Shown here: piece by piece, positions 47,620-59,082 of the stretch
Position numbering within the stretch: the first letter of the stretch is position 1
How the letters are laid out: each line of letters starts with the position of its first letter
DNA from: Schistocephalus solidus
Taxonomy: Eukaryota; Platyhelminthes; Cestoda; Diphyllobothriidea; Diphyllobothriidae
Assembly: GCA_017591395.1 (NCBI GenBank)
Contig: WEDG01000844.1
Location: forward strand, 56,600 to 120,599
Length of the DNA: 64,000 nt
Direction of reading: 5' to 3'
Notes under the pieces: generated by a model
What the model was told of the DNA's origin: nothing
Database searches by the model: none
Seen by the model: only the letters and a program-made list of their open reading frames with translations
Position numbers and translations under genes: made by a program

Positions 47620-47735
47620 ATTCTGATGCGATAAGTACGATAAGTAATCTTACAAACCCACTTAGGTACTTTCTTTGAATCGAAAAAAACTTTCAGAATA
47701 TCCGCTCACCTTTTGTAAGATAGCAAATCCGCTTT
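47620..47735 (+). repeat. AT-rich dispersed repeat, terminal fragment
   Basis: CGAAAAAAACTTTCAGAATA, CCGCTCACCTTTTGTAAGAT and AGCAAATCCGCTTTAGT match the right end of the reference family. Confidence 0.4.
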
Positions 47736-48965
47736 AGTTACCTGTATACATAAGGTATAAAGTAGGAATCACAAAAGTATCGTCTATGAAATTCAGGTTT
47801 AGTGAATTATTTATACAAACCAGAAGAATATATGATAGAATACCACAATTATAATTTTTGAAACAGGTTGAGATGAGGCTCTTAAATCGAAAGGTTAGGA
47901 GTAGACGAGGGGTTATAAAAAAAACGCTGAGCACTTCTGTGGTTTTGGCGGTATTCGATATAAGTAGTGTCACAGTAGCGGGGAGTGCGGGCTGAACAAT
48001 CATCCAGCAGGCAGTCGGCTGGAGCTGGAGTAGCTGTGGTTTCTAGTACTGGGTTTGTGCATCTTAGCTATGCGGGAGAGAGGGATGCAGACATCAATCA
48101 AGTTCAGCGGAAAGGAGGGTGTGAGCTATGTGGTGTCAACATTACCAGACGGTCCTATAAAGTCTCCAAAAGGTCCCTGACTATAAAGCTCAACCGCAGC
48201 TTTCTGTGGAAAACTAACGCATTGAGTATTTTTCACTGCAGTCTATCACGCAGGTGAGTATTTCACATCTAATGTTCCCTTCAATAGCCCTATAACTATT
48301 GCATTAAACCCTCAGGGAGAAGCCCCAGTGCCACTATTATGCCCAACGCTCTACACTGTTCATCGGTCGCTTAGGGTACAAAATGCAATTCTCAAACTTT
48401 ACGGGCAAATCTCACAGGCTTTCAGTTCCTGCTGTTAGCGTTACTATTGCTGCTGCCGATTTTTTAAGGTACTTTTGGTGCAGTTGGGTTAACGAAATAC
48501 AGACTTGCATTTAGAAAGCCAGTCGAATCCAATGGTGTAGGAATGTTGCACACACGAACTTCTCTTCACTTAGTGTACCATTCTACTCTAAGTTCAACTC
48601 TTGACTTGCAGTGTAAGTAAGGGAAGGAGGTATTGCGTCTTATGAATGCATACATTTGTGGGGTCACCAGTGGTTGACACGGATAAGATTAGCTTGAACA
48701 AAGATTAAATAAACAAAAAAGCTCCAATTTGCAAAGTCGGGAGGTCCTGGACGAAAAACTGAGAACTTTAAGTTCTTCACCGAAAAGGATTTGAAATCAG
48801 GTGCTACACGGTTTACGGCTTTTATAACCAATATTTTTCCCGTTAAATGAAGAAGCAGCTTTGGCTAGGTCACGCAAATCCGAAAAGTTGAATGAAGAAT
48901 GGTCATTCACACCTTTATCTACCTCAAAGACACCCTTTTGATCCTGAAGGGTTGCTATTTTCGAG
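47736..48965. other. No recognisable gene
   Basis: The plus-strand frame at 47985-48257 (90 codons) contains a CELCGV pair of cysteines but no further metal-binding spacing; it is not assigned. Confidence 0.35.
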
Positions 48966-48969
48966 TAAC

Positions 48970-49170
48970 CTTTAAACAAACGGACGCGCTGGAAAATACA
49001 ACGACATTTCCAATATGACCATACGTCCATGGGAACGGAAGCAGACTTATTTCCGCAGCTCACGACAAGAATGTTTGGCTTCGTGACTTATTAAATAAGC
49101 GAGGAAGTAGAAATGCCAAAAAATGTTAAATCAGTTAAAAAAGACAAGAAGGATGCCTTCTTTCTGAATC
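48970..49170 (+). repeat. Unclassified direct repeat, copy 1
   Basis: Shares TTTCCAATATGACCATACGT, CATGG, GACTTATTTCC, TTCGTGACTTATTA and a GTTAAATCAGTTAAAAAA block with 50040-50220, in the same order. Confidence 0.5.
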
Positions 49171-49479
49171 CAAAATTGCTCTTCAAACGGATTTAGCCTC
49201 ATCGCAGCAAGCCGGAGGAAAAAGTAAGTTAAGCCCGAAAGCTCCACGATCAAGTTATGCGGAATGGATATCTGAAGGCGTTTTTAAGTCGATGCCTACG
49301 CGTTCAGCCGCGAAGGACACAATCGTACACTGAACCAAGGATATGAAACACTCTGCCATACACAAAAGACGTCTCAGAAGCGAGTGAGTGCATTGTTGCC
49401 GGACTAAGTGTTGGCATTGTACACCGGTCCAAAGCTACCAGACGCAGCAGGTTGCTGAAAATCAAAGACCAAGTAACCC

Positions 49480-49965
49480 CGATGATCAATCCGGCGCAGC
49501 GTATCACATCCCATGCCTAATCTATTCTTGTAACTACCCAGGCCAGACTAAACGCATGCTGGGATAGCGCATACATGAGCATAAGTTGGTGTTGCGACAG
49601 GATGACGAAGTATCGCAAGTTGCTGGCCAAACCTACGAAACGGGCCATGGGTTCAACTACGCAGGCGTCTGTTTAATTGATCACGTCGGATATAAGCCGA
49701 GAATCGATTGGAGCCTCGTCTACGGATGGTAACTCAGTCAATTGATGAATCGATTTGGAGCCGGTGTATGGAGCCCTGCGCAGTCACCTCTAGACTTGCG
49801 TCAGGGATCATTGATTGATTTTTACCCCTTGATGTGTCACCTTTTTTGCTGTTGCTGCTCCCTCTGACGATGGACTTCTGCAGGAGTTTGAAAGCTCAAA
49901 ATAATAAACAAATTATTCCGGTGCTTGAACAGACTTTGCTTTCACCCATGTGATATTCTGGGACT
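49480..49965 (+). pseudogene. Penelope-like family 2: GIY-YIG remnant and 3' end
   Basis: The plus strand reads AYHIPC, then a Y-P-GQT-K-R step (49540-49560), a RIHEHKLVLRQDDEVSQVA segment and ETGHGFNY. This is the order of a Penelope GIY-YIG domain (GIY-like IPC, Y-x-GQT, EH). At least one stop and several frame changes make it dead. The 3' untranslated part has CTGACGA (49863-49869), a 7-bp hairpin GGACTTC/GGAGTTT with loop TGCA, GAAAGCTC and AATAATAAA. The family differs from copies A-C in sequence. Confidence 0.65.
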
Positions 49966-50039
49966 ATAGCCTTCGCATTAATTCACACCCTTTTAATCCG
50001 GAAGTATGGCTGTTTTCGAGCAGCCATTAAAAAAACTGA

Positions 50040-50220
50040 TGCGTTGGATCCTCCAACCGAATTTCCAACATGACAATACGTCCATGGAAATAGACTTATT
50101 TCCATAGCTGATCATTTGAATTTTGGGATTCGTGACCTATTACATCATCTTTGAAGTATGCATCCCTGCAAATGTCAAATTAGTAAAAAAACTTTCAGAA
50201 TACCTTTTTTCTGATTCCAT
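50040..50220 (+). repeat. Unclassified direct repeat, copy 2
   Basis: The second copy of the block at 48970-49170, about 1.07 kb downstream in the same orientation. Confidence 0.5.
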
Positions 50221-50569
50221 AAGTGTGGTCAAAACTTACATGAATAATGTGCTCGCTTGCGTGAAGTTGGAAGTTTTATGAAGGTTGATCTTATATAATT
50301 CATGAACTCCGTATGTTTTCGTTTTAGCCAAAGAGGAGACATTTTAGGGCAAATAGCGCACGCCATTTGGTGAATCTCCTCCTGGAGGAAAATCAAGCTC
50401 CTCATGACAATCTGAATCATGATTTTCACCGGAAAAAGTGCAGGGGATAATCTGGCTTTATAAAATAGCCTCGTACATTGACATCTGAAGCTGAAGCCTT
50501 CAATGCACTTGGCTTTGGCCGGGGGACGAGATCCGATAGTAGCCCAATCAGCACACGAGGTTGCATTAG

Positions 50570-50800
50570 TTGATCCTCAATTGTGACTTCATCGGGCAGA
50601 TGGCCCACTTCTTGTCGCTAAAAGGACTCAACGGGAGACACTGTAAAGAAGTACCTACTCAACACTCCCGGGAATTAGATTTAAACTCCGAAAGGACGTT
50701 GCTATGTAAGCTTAAATTTCTAGATGTCGTCATACAGCGGAAGACACTACATCTTGTCGCAAAGAGACTTCTGTGGGAGTCATACTACACTAAAAGTGCA
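50570..50800 (+). pseudogene. Possible Penelope RT fragment
   Basis: The frame contains KLKFLDVVIQRKT followed by LHLVAK. The LPFLDVLVHRKT segment in the RT of copy B (55225-55265) is the closest match I can point to. Nothing else in the region supports it, so this is tentative. Confidence 0.35.
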
Positions 50801-50806
50801 ACCACG

Positions 50807-51430
50807 GCAGTTTGTTCATTGCGAACCGTAACGTCCACCGTGTGCTCCACTAGATGTTAGGCACAGGACGGTAGCTTGCACGTGAATAAGTTAATCGCAA
50901 TGGCAGACTTTCGCGGGTTATGTCACACTATTGCCTCCGTGACTCACCTGGCTCCGATGATAAGAGCTTATCAGAACTACCGGGGGGGCTGAGAATGCTT
51001 ATTAACCCGTCTACAAGTGCCACACACAGCCTAGCACGCGCACGGTGCTCGGGTTTTCACAAAAATTTGAAGTGGTCGTTCTTAATCCCATCTGACTGGG
51101 AGTGCGATTGAACGCACATTCAGAAGGAGCCATTGGGCCTAACTCACAGTCCTGATAAAACTGAGTTATTTAGTCAGTTTGCAGTAACGACATGCAGCAC
51201 ATCGTGTTAGGATCAAATCGTGTCCGATGTTTTATATTGAGCAGCGCGCTAGCATATGGAGACCCCAGAGCTGACCTCACACTTTTTCTTCCCCTTGAGT
51301 GCACCGGTTAACTGTCCGAGCCCGTAAGTGGGGCTCAGTGTCTGATGTGGCGTAGAGCCGACGCCTCGGGCATAAGATCCCCCCATTTGTAGCATTTATT
51401 ACGAGATGGGCGGACTCTGCGCGCCCTGAA
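50807..51430 (-). mobile_element. LINE copy 6: diverged 3'-end fragment
   Basis: GTCCACCGTGTGCTCCACTA, GGACGGTAGCTTGCACGTGA, TGGGAGTGCGATTGAACGCA and TTCAGAAGGAGCCATTGGGC follow the order of the LINE 3' tail with many substitutions. Confidence 0.6.
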
Positions 51431-51635
51431 CCATCCAGGTACCCAGTGCTTACCAAAATATCTTCAACGGGGTCCGTTATTGTTATCAGGCAAGAGCAAT
51501 CTTGCTATCTCTCACAGACGAAGGGTTGCCAACGGCCTTCGTAGTCAAGCAAAACAATAGTCTAATGAAGAAGACACCCAGGTCAAAACAGTCGATTTAT
51601 TTGAATTATTTTCTCAACACAGTTACCATGTAAGT

Positions 51636-51830
51636 ACGACCATCGTAGTCAAACGATGTCTACCGTATGCTTCACAGAAGGGTGGTGCAGGGACGGTGAC
51701 TTGCGCACAGATTATTTTTAAGTGATAGTAGACTTGCACTGCATCTACCGCACTCTCTCTTCCTTATCCCGCCCGTGCCCAGTGTAAAGACATTGTCAAG
51801 AAGATCTGAGGCGGGGTCGGGTGCAGGTGA
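51636..51830 (-). mobile_element. LINE copy 7: short 3'-end fragment
   Basis: GGTGGTGCAGGGACGGTGAC, TTTTTAAGTGATAGTAGACT, ACCGCACTCTCTCTTCC and AAGACATTGTCAAGAAGATC match the 3' tail at 29820-29970. Confidence 0.75.
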
Positions 51831-52029
51831 ATCAGATCCCACCATATCCAAATAGCAACATTTGGTGGTGTCGTATGAGACAACACCTACGCGTGACCAT
51901 GTTTGCACACCCCCCCCTCCCCCATGTTCGACATTTTTTATGGGAGCTCATTCCAAATAACGCCTGCCATGCTCTGATTTGGCCCCCGTGTTGGTCCAGC
52001 GCATCTACCACTCGGTCCGTTTATGGGGC

Positions 52030-52440
52030 ACACTGGTACCATACAAAGTTTGTTCGCCAATGCATGAGAAGGCAGAAATTAAAAGAAAAGGAACAAGGTA
52101 GTTCTAATCAAGCAGCTAAACCCAATGCTAGGCGAATATTTACTTACGTCAAGCGTGTCAAGATACCTGAGGGCAAATTTAAGCACTCAGATTTTACATC
52201 TTCTGGATGGGGATGACTGTTTGGATAAGAAGGAGGCAATATTGGAGACCACATGCAATGGCTGTGACAGAGTAAAACCGGGTAAATTTTCATTTGGGCC
52301 AAACTCGCATAATCGGCGTCTGCCCCTCCAAGAAAAGCCGAAGAAATCCGAGAATTTATCGGGCGTCAGTCGGTATGTCGAGTTCGACGTCGCGTATTAC
52401 ATTTTCAGGGAGAAATGGAGGAAACAGCAGTCGATCTAAA
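52030..52440 (+). pseudogene. Degenerate Penelope fragment lacking the GIY-YIG core
   Basis: Frames give RRQKLKEKEQGSSNQ (as at 10195-10225 of copy A), YVKRVKIPEG, CLDKKEAILETTCNGCD at the GIY position, then a jump to RRLPLQEKPKK, RYVEFDVAYYIFREKWRKQ. This corresponds to the start and end of the copy A endonuclease with the middle (Y-x-GQT to TGH) deleted. Confidence 0.55.
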
Positions 52441-53430
52441 TAAGGTGGCTGCATCCAACGACCGATTACTAGACCAAATGTTGAAAGAGTATGGATTTTT
52501 GGGCAGGACTGAAAAGGTCCATAGAAAAAGGTGTACTCCCGAAAGGATTTTTCGACTTCAAATTAAACTGCACAGAAAGTGGTTGCTAATTGTGGCTAGC
52601 CAAGGACATCCAAGTGACATTAATTTAAGAGGGACGTTCCACCTATTAGATCGTATGGCGAAAACTGCTCATTCGATAAAAATTTTGGACCTTAAATTCT
52701 CAAATGTGATCGCGTGGTGGAAGGTAACCGGTACTGTGGAAGGAACACTGAAAAATATTGGGCATTTTGAAATGAGTATCTCCGGCTTATTTAAAATTGC
52801 GCTTAGTCACCAGGCCCTGATAAACTGAACTTTGAACTTGGATCCTTTGGTCGTCGTGTGTTTGATTCACAAACCTCAGTAGTTGACATACGATTTCTTG
52901 CCTAATCGGTTGCCATCGGGAACGTTTATGAGCTCCTGGGAGTAGAACTTCGGTGGTCTGATCTCTGGATCAAGCTTATGCCTTTCACTCAGCCTCTCAA
53001 CGAAATCTGGGACTATGCCTGAAAAGTTTTCAGAAATTTTGTAATTATTAACTTGGGCCCTTATGAGTTCGAAATACTCCTTTTTCTTAGGATTGATGAT
53101 GCGTAAGGTGAAGCTCGCAGGGAGGAGTTAGTCATCCGTTTCAAGGCAGTAATTTCGCCTTTCACTATTGTTCCAGATTACTTGTGTACGTGGCAGACCA
53201 GTTTGATGTATGCAGTTGCACGTAGGGTACAGATTGAGCTGAAATACGCCGTGAGGCGGGCATTGCAAGTAAACTGGTTTGTTGTTTCTTCCGATAGCAA
53301 TCGGCAGAACGATAGGTTCATGACTCAGTGGCAGTGCTGGGCGTAATTCTGGACGAATACGGAAGCAGAGTTTGAATTCAAGGTCCCACAAGCATGTGTT
53401 TGCATATGGCTGGCCGACAACGGTCAAAAG
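52441..53430. other. No recognisable gene
   Basis: An open plus-strand frame continues to 52828 past the Penelope remnant without recognisable motifs; the rest is unassigned. Confidence 0.35.
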
Positions 53431-53620
53431 ACCTATTACGTCCGTCCCAGTATCCCTTGTCGTTGTCGGTACTTCCCAGCTACCTTCATTTGACTTCGCT
53501 GTGTGACTGTCTGCGAGGGCTTTGGATTGAGCACCAAGGCAAAATGAGACCGACACTTCCGTTAACCTGATCGCTGAGTGCCCTTCCACCAGAGCTATTA
53601 TTAATGATCACAAGTATCTC
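53430..53620 (-). mobile_element. SINE fragment
   Basis: Antisense tail CCCTTGTCGTTGTCGGTAC, then GCACCAAGGCAAAATGAGAC and CTGATCGCTGAGTG, similar to the second half of the SINE unit. Confidence 0.45.
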
Positions 53621-53829
53621 GAGGTTAGAGGGTTGAATCACCTACCACTCAATAATAAAAGAGTGAATTCGCATCAGCATCATCCAGGCCTGGGGCTGAC
53701 CATCCCACCCCATCCCACCCCCCTTTTTGCCATGCGACTACTTGCTAGGCCTATATATTTAGCCCTAAAGCACGTGTTGAGCGTGTCGCCTACTGTGGCC
53801 AGATCAGTGTAGAACACTTTCATATTGTA

Positions 53830-54392
53830 GGCAGAATGGCATTACCGAAGAAGACAAGGGAGAATGGGGTGGACATTTCTGGCTTATAAGACGTCGTCAG
53901 CTGACCATACACAACCCCAGGTGGTGCCCCATATGGGGCTCGAACACGCGACCTTTGATAATTAGAACTGAAGTGCTCTAGCAAACAAGCCACGGGCTCA
54001 TTGACTTGCCGGTTTCCATCGGGAATAATAATATTGGTGGATGAAAGCTCACTGATCGGTTACGGAACTGCCTCATCCCGTTTTGCCTTGGGGCCCGCTC
54101 TCGAGCCCCATCAGCAATCCCACTGTGGCTAATATTATAGGTAGAATGACACTACTAACAAAGACCAGGGAGACTGGAATAAACCGTTCTGGCTTATTAG
54201 CTATCGTCAGCCAGTAATACACAGTCTACCAAAGGTTCAATAGTTAGAACGATAAATTTCTGATCAACAGGTCGCAGATCAGAGCCTCGGGTGCGGCATT
54301 GCCTTAATTTAGGTATGGCTGGCTGACGACGGTCAATAACCCAGAAATGGCCATTCCAGTGTCTCTTGGCTTTATCTGTTATTATTCTGCCT

Positions 54393-54395
<3 letters not shown>
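53830..54395 (-). mobile_element. Degenerate SINE copies, second subfamily
   Basis: A complete but decayed antisense copy at about 53840-54120: body GAAGACAAGGGAGAATGGGG, B box side GGGCTCGAACACGCGACC, A box side CAAGCCACGGGCTCATTG, tail CACTGATCGGTTACGGAAC. A second copy, broken at its end, begins at 54150 and abuts the (TA)n tract at 54396. Confidence 0.6.
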
Positions 54396-54448
<53 letters not shown>

Positions 54449-54504
54449 ATTTATATATATGGATATATATATGGATATATATGGATATATATGGATATAT
54501 ATGG

Positions 54505-54531
<27 letters not shown>
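54396..54531. repeat. (TA)n microsatellite with GGATATATAT variant, left flank of Penelope copy B
   Basis: Pure TA for about 50 bases, then repeated TATGGATATATATGGA-type units, then TA again. Directly followed by the antisense arm of Penelope copy B. Confidence 0.95.
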
Positions 54532-54537
<6 letters not shown>

Positions 54538-54953
54538 CTGAAATATCGGCATCCCAAGAAATTTTAATTAAATAAAGTTGAGTTCTTTGGGAACAAAATA
54601 CTTTATTGTGTAAATTTTCGAATCTGGTGCCCCAGTTCGTCGTCAGACAAATGGGAGATGTACAGAAAACAGTTAACCTTAAATAATGCCTAACACAAGA
54701 TTCTATGGTTGGCTAAAAGTTTGAGCCAATAGACATCCGGAGTTTGAAGTTATCTGATCGATAGTGGCTGTTTTCGCCTCCACTTGACCTTGAGAAATTT
54801 GTAATTGGTATAAATCGATATGCCTCAGTTAATGCATGCCTCGTCTGAGTGCATTGCCTCCAGGAATTCGGGCGGCCTCTTCTTGTTGGGCAGGCGCCAA
54901 CGATGTGGGTATCCTCCCATCAAATAGGGTGTCCTGTGTCCAGTGTGTGCATG
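54532..54953 (-). mobile_element. Penelope copy B: antisense 3' arm
   Basis: Reverse complement of about 55839-56225. On the minus strand it runs from the AMHTLDTGH codons through the C-terminal codons and the CTGACGA hairpin element (TCGTCAG at 54640-54646) to AATAAA and the (TA)n. It begins within about 35 bases of the equivalent position in copy A. Confidence 0.9.
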
Positions 54954-56086
54954 CCTTGAAACAAACTTTTCCTTTGCTGAAAATTATTATCGACAACTAA
55001 AAGGCGCCCCTATGGGTTCGCCAATATCCGGTTTTTTGGCGGAGGCTGTAATGCAGAAACTAGAGGCTACAGCTCTCCCCAGAATTAACCCGAAATTGTG
55101 GCTACGCTACGTAGATGATACATTTGTTATCGTCAAAAAGATCAACTTGATCCACTCCACAAAAAGCCTGAACTCCACTTTCCCAGAATTAATTCACCTT
55201 AAACAAAGTTGATAAACGACTCCCTTTCTTAGACGTCCTCGTACATAGGAAGACAGACGGGACACTACATACCTCAGTCTATCGTAAAGATATATACTCC
55301 GAGGTTATTTTTACATTTTGGGAGTAACCACCCCATGTCTCACAAACGCAGCTCTGTTAACAGCTTGCTACGTCGAGCAAAAACTCACTGTTCCGATGAA
55401 GAAACATATCGAACAGAAATGAAATACCTTTTTCAAATTATTTTCCCCAAAATGGATATCCTCCTGACTTTGTCCGTCGATGCATGCGACGACAACAATT
55501 AAAAAAAGAAAAAAAGGTATTTCCAGAGCTACGACCTCCCAGGCGTCAAAAACAACAAACTGGCGAACCCTCCCGTATGTAAAAATGTATCTGAGCTTGT
55601 TGAAAGACAGCTCAAGAAACACAATATACAAATAGCGCACAAACCAACAACAACTTTGCGCACCCAGCTTGTACACCCTAAGGACAGGGTTGGCTATTTC
55701 AATAGAAAAGAAGTCGTCTACAAGATACCGTGTACCAGTTGATGCAGTTTATTGTGGCCAAACCGGAAAATCTCTATCCACCCGTTTACATGAACATCAG
55801 TTAGCGGTGAGGAGACGAGACCCTTTATCGCAGGTAGCCATGCACACACTGGACACAGGACACCTATTTGGATGGGAGGATACCCACATCGTTGGCGCCT
55901 GCCCAACAAGAAGAGGCCGCGAATTCCTGGAGGCAATGCACTCCAGACGAGGCATGCATTAACAGGCATATCGATTTAGATGCCAATTACAAATTTCTCA
56001 AGGTCAAGTGGAGGCAAAACAGCCACTATCGATCAGATAACTTCAAACTCCGGATGTCTATTGGCTCAAACTTTAGCCAACCATAG
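54954..56086 (+). pseudogene. Penelope-like element copy B: RT palm through GIY-YIG endonuclease
   Basis: Begins in the RT with CLETNFSFAENYYRQLKGAP, then MGSPISGF (motif 4) and WLRYVDDTFVIV at 55090-55130. The YVDD catalytic pair is intact, unlike copy C. After a frameshift near 55205 comes LPFLDVLVHRKTDGTLHTSV. The thumb region is frameshifted. The endonuclease shows DAVYCGQTGKSLSTRLHEHQ at 55742-55800, TGHLFGWEDTHIV and GREFLEAMH. After one more frameshift, INRHIDLDANYKFLK leads to a stop at 56086. The GIY step itself is damaged (YRVPVD). At least four frameshifts, so not functional. Confidence 0.85.
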
Positions 56087-56143
56087 AATCTTGTGTTAGG
56101 CATTATTTAAGGTTAACTGTTTTTCTGTACATCTCCCATTTGT

Positions 56144-56189
56144 CTGACGACGAACTGGGGCACCAGATTCGAAAAATTTACACAATAAA
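56144..56189 (+). ncRNA. Candidate hammerhead-like element before the poly(A) signal (Penelope B)
   Basis: CTGACGA (56144-56150), hairpin arms GAACTGG and CCAGATTC around loop GGCA, GAAA (56171-56174), then AATAAA (56184-56189). Same plan as 10839-10883, but with different stem base pairs (compensated changes) and the same single bulged base. Stems I and III are not evident. Confidence 0.4.
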
Positions 56190-56226
56190 GTTATTTTTGT
56201 TCCCCAAAAGAACTCAACTTTATTTA

Positions 56227-56232
56227 ATATAT

Positions 56233-56285
<53 letters not shown>
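56227..56285. repeat. (TA)n microsatellite, right flank of Penelope copy B
   Basis: About 58 bases of TA with one AATAT phase slip, touching the 3' end of the sense arm on the left and SINE-like sequence on the right. Confidence 0.95.
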
Positions 56286-56289
56286 GTAT

Positions 56290-56520
56290 GAGAAGTGTAT
56301 AACCGACAAAGACATATATATGTGATAGATAGGCGCTCACCGATTGGTTACAGGACTGCCTCTTCCCACTGTACCTTAGGGCTCACTTTCGAGCCCCGCC
56401 AACATCTAAGCCCCGATCAGTGCCTCCTCCTTCCTCCGCTGGTGTCGGCTCTCGACCCTACGCGACTGTTGTCGCTCGTCCTATGGGCCCCCTCTGAACT
56501 GACTTCAGCCTTTTAAGGAG
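56290..56520 (-). mobile_element. SINE fragment right of Penelope copy B
   Basis: GTATAACCGACAAAGACATA is followed by CTCACCGATTGGTTACAGGA and CTTTCGAGCCCCGCC, matching the antisense SINE second half at 54055-54110. Confidence 0.5.
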
Positions 56521-58708
56521 CGCCTGGCAGGCAGTGTGTAAATCTATGGCTCGGTAAAGTTTGACAGTTGAGAATTAACTTTGCGGCATCAGTCAGGCCA
56601 TCTTATCGTTTGCTCGGCTGATCACCCTTGCTTCCTCAAAGTCGAGACTGTGGTTTGGCTGTTTGATGTGCACTAGACCATAGACAGCTTATCCTTGCGC
56701 TATTTTTACAAAATGATATTTATTTAATCTTGTGCCCGGGAGTTTGCCCAGTTTCCAAACGTACCTTGCATCACAATCTTGACACGGTACGCTGTAGATC
56801 ACTGCACTGGACTGAAAGCCGACACCGTTGGTTCGAGCCTCTCACCTGAAAACAGGGAAGTTCCGATCACCTAAAAGGGTGGATATTTTTATTCTTAAAA
56901 TCTCTATACCAAACCGCGATACTGGGACTACGATTCTAGTCAAAGCTTCCTGTGAAACAAGATTCATGGTGACGCCTGCATTTCAATATGAAAGTGAGCT
57001 AGAAGCTTACTTTAAGCACCGAACAATTTAAGACTTCTTTATGATAGGTTTGATAAAAATTGTGTTTCTTATCACTCAGGAGCCCGGTTATATCAAAGCA
57101 CCGATGATCTTGAAACGCGCAGTGTTTTAGATCTCTCATATTGCATTTGCGCTCAAGTGAAGGCCGCATGTCGAAAAAAGCATCGAAGAAGGACACTTAC
57201 TTCCTTCGTGATTTTAGCTGACCTCCTTGTTTTGTGACAAATCGTTAGTATCCAAGGGTATAGAAAAAACACTGAGCGTCTTTCCACTATAATAAGTATT
57301 ACGTCTAGTGCAGCATTTAACTTGAACGAAAAAAGGACCTTGAATGGCACTGCCATATTACAACTTTGTAAGGAATTTTTGAGAAAATTTCGAACCTCAA
57401 TACCATTTTAGTTGTAGCGTGTACTAAAAACAAGAGAACCCCTCCATGCTCAAAGTGCCCTGATTGTCGGCAAGCCAAGGAAAATTTGTTGTGACCGGGT
57501 AGGGGCGTAGAGTCAGCAAGCAAAGGATGCAATCTTAACCAATAATAAAACGAGGCAAACAGAACAAACTTTATGACCGAAGCAGCTGCTACCTCAGGCT
57601 GGCACTTCTTTATGGCTGTTTACTTGGCCATCGGGTTACTGGACAACAGCTATAGTAACCTCATCATTAGAGGATATTACAGTTAGCCTGCTGAGAAAAA
57701 CTCGTAAGGTCCTCTTCCCTCTCACAAATTCATCTCTATTTCCCACGGAGGCGAAGTCATTTTTTCTTGTTCGTTTCCTTTTCTCGACTTCTTCGGTGAG
57801 ACGTATTACAACACACAGCAAGCTGGTGTCCGAGTAGATAGCCCTATTGTTGTTGGTAACTGCATAGGTGTAAAATGTCCTTGTCTATAGGCAGTCGAGC
57901 TGAAAAACTTCTGACTTTCCTATCCATATAATCTTCCGTTAGAAATTTTTTAGATTTCAAGCTTAAGAATTGTAACAGATAGTACAGTACGGGACGAGTG
58001 AGTCTCGTAACTGTTCAGTGAGAGTCTATCCACCAGTGTATCCGACTTACCTGTTTTGACCATCCAGTATTTGCCTCTATGTGGTTCGTTTGCACGTGTG
58101 ACGGCAGCTTGAATCAGCTCACAACAAACTCCTCTTGCGAATCAGGTATATTGGAATTAGAGTTGTGCTTACGACTGGGAATGGTGTTGCCATAGCTCCG
58201 TGGTTTAGTGCTGGTGGTCGTAGTTGATCATGATTAAACTCTGTCTCGTTGTGAGAGCTCTCCTTCTCATAGTCTGTCAGTAGAAATGTTTCAGCGCTAG
58301 AACGATCGGCTCTGTCAACACTAAGTACGCCTTTTTCAAGCACAGTTTCACTCGTCTAACACGAAAGCTCCTGGGTCAAATTCCATCTTCCTGAAGGCTT
58401 TCAAAATATATTGCTTGAATTTTTGTGGCATTTTTTTAAGGATGCTTAATCTTTAGTCATTGCGTAATAAGCTTTCTGAGCACATACTACAGTCGACACA
58501 CATTTTTTTAATGTACGTCTATTTTTGCACTTGAAGGTGTTTAGGCAAATTAAAAAGTACTTAGGGAGTTTTGAGAGATTTGAATAATTCAGTTGACTCA
58601 ATTTTCAAAAACTCGGCGGCCTCAGAGGGATTCACAATTGGGTCAAATTAATTATCCAAATCTGTAAAAAAACCTCATTACTTAATTGCATCTGGTAGTC
58701 ATCTGGTG
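56521..58708. other. No recognisable gene
   Basis: No motif-bearing frame. Near 58610-58660 the block GATTCACAATTGGGTCAAAT resembles the body of the SINE at 63252-63475 and may be a remnant of it. Confidence 0.4.
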
Positions 58709-58713
58709 GATTG
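58709..58713. repeat. Target-site duplication of the Gypsy element (left)
   Basis: GATTG, matching 63121-63125. Confidence 0.75.
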
Positions 58714-58800
58714 TGTTATGTATCCAACACATGACATTGAAAGTTGCCTTGTCGCACGCGGGGGCATCATGTCCAGATCATGCGGATCACGTAAACTGCA
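58714..58800 (-). repeat. Gypsy 3' LTR, internally deleted
   Basis: Reads TGTTATGTATCCAACACA, then jumps to TGACATTGAAAGTTGCC and ends ...ACTGCA. It is the same as the other LTR but lacks its central 150 bases; an ACA occurs at both edges of the missing part. The shared 69-base portion differs at 11 positions, so the insertion is old. Confidence 0.8.
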
Positions 58801-58813
58801 TTCCTCCACCCTA
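58801..58813 (-). promoter_or_regulatory. Polypurine tract of the Gypsy element
   Basis: On the minus strand TAGGGTGGAGGAA directly precedes the 3' LTR; this is the usual place and composition for the plus-strand primer. Confidence 0.7.
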
Positions 58814-59082
58814 AAGTGGACAACATCGGGCAGAGAGGAAAGGAAAATGCGGAAAAGGGAATGAGGGTTAGTTAATAAATGTGCTAATAGGTTTCATCCT
58901 GAAAAAGTTGGACGGGATTGCGACTTCGGGTTGATCTTCTCAGGGTGGTATTTTCGAGCTCTGCGCCGTTTTGCGGATTCACTGGTTCCTCTGCCCCTAC
59001 GTTACTGCTGGACGGGGTAGAAGAATGATGAGAAATAGGCACCTCGGCGTTGTAGTAAGTGTAGGCCGTAGATATTCTGTCC

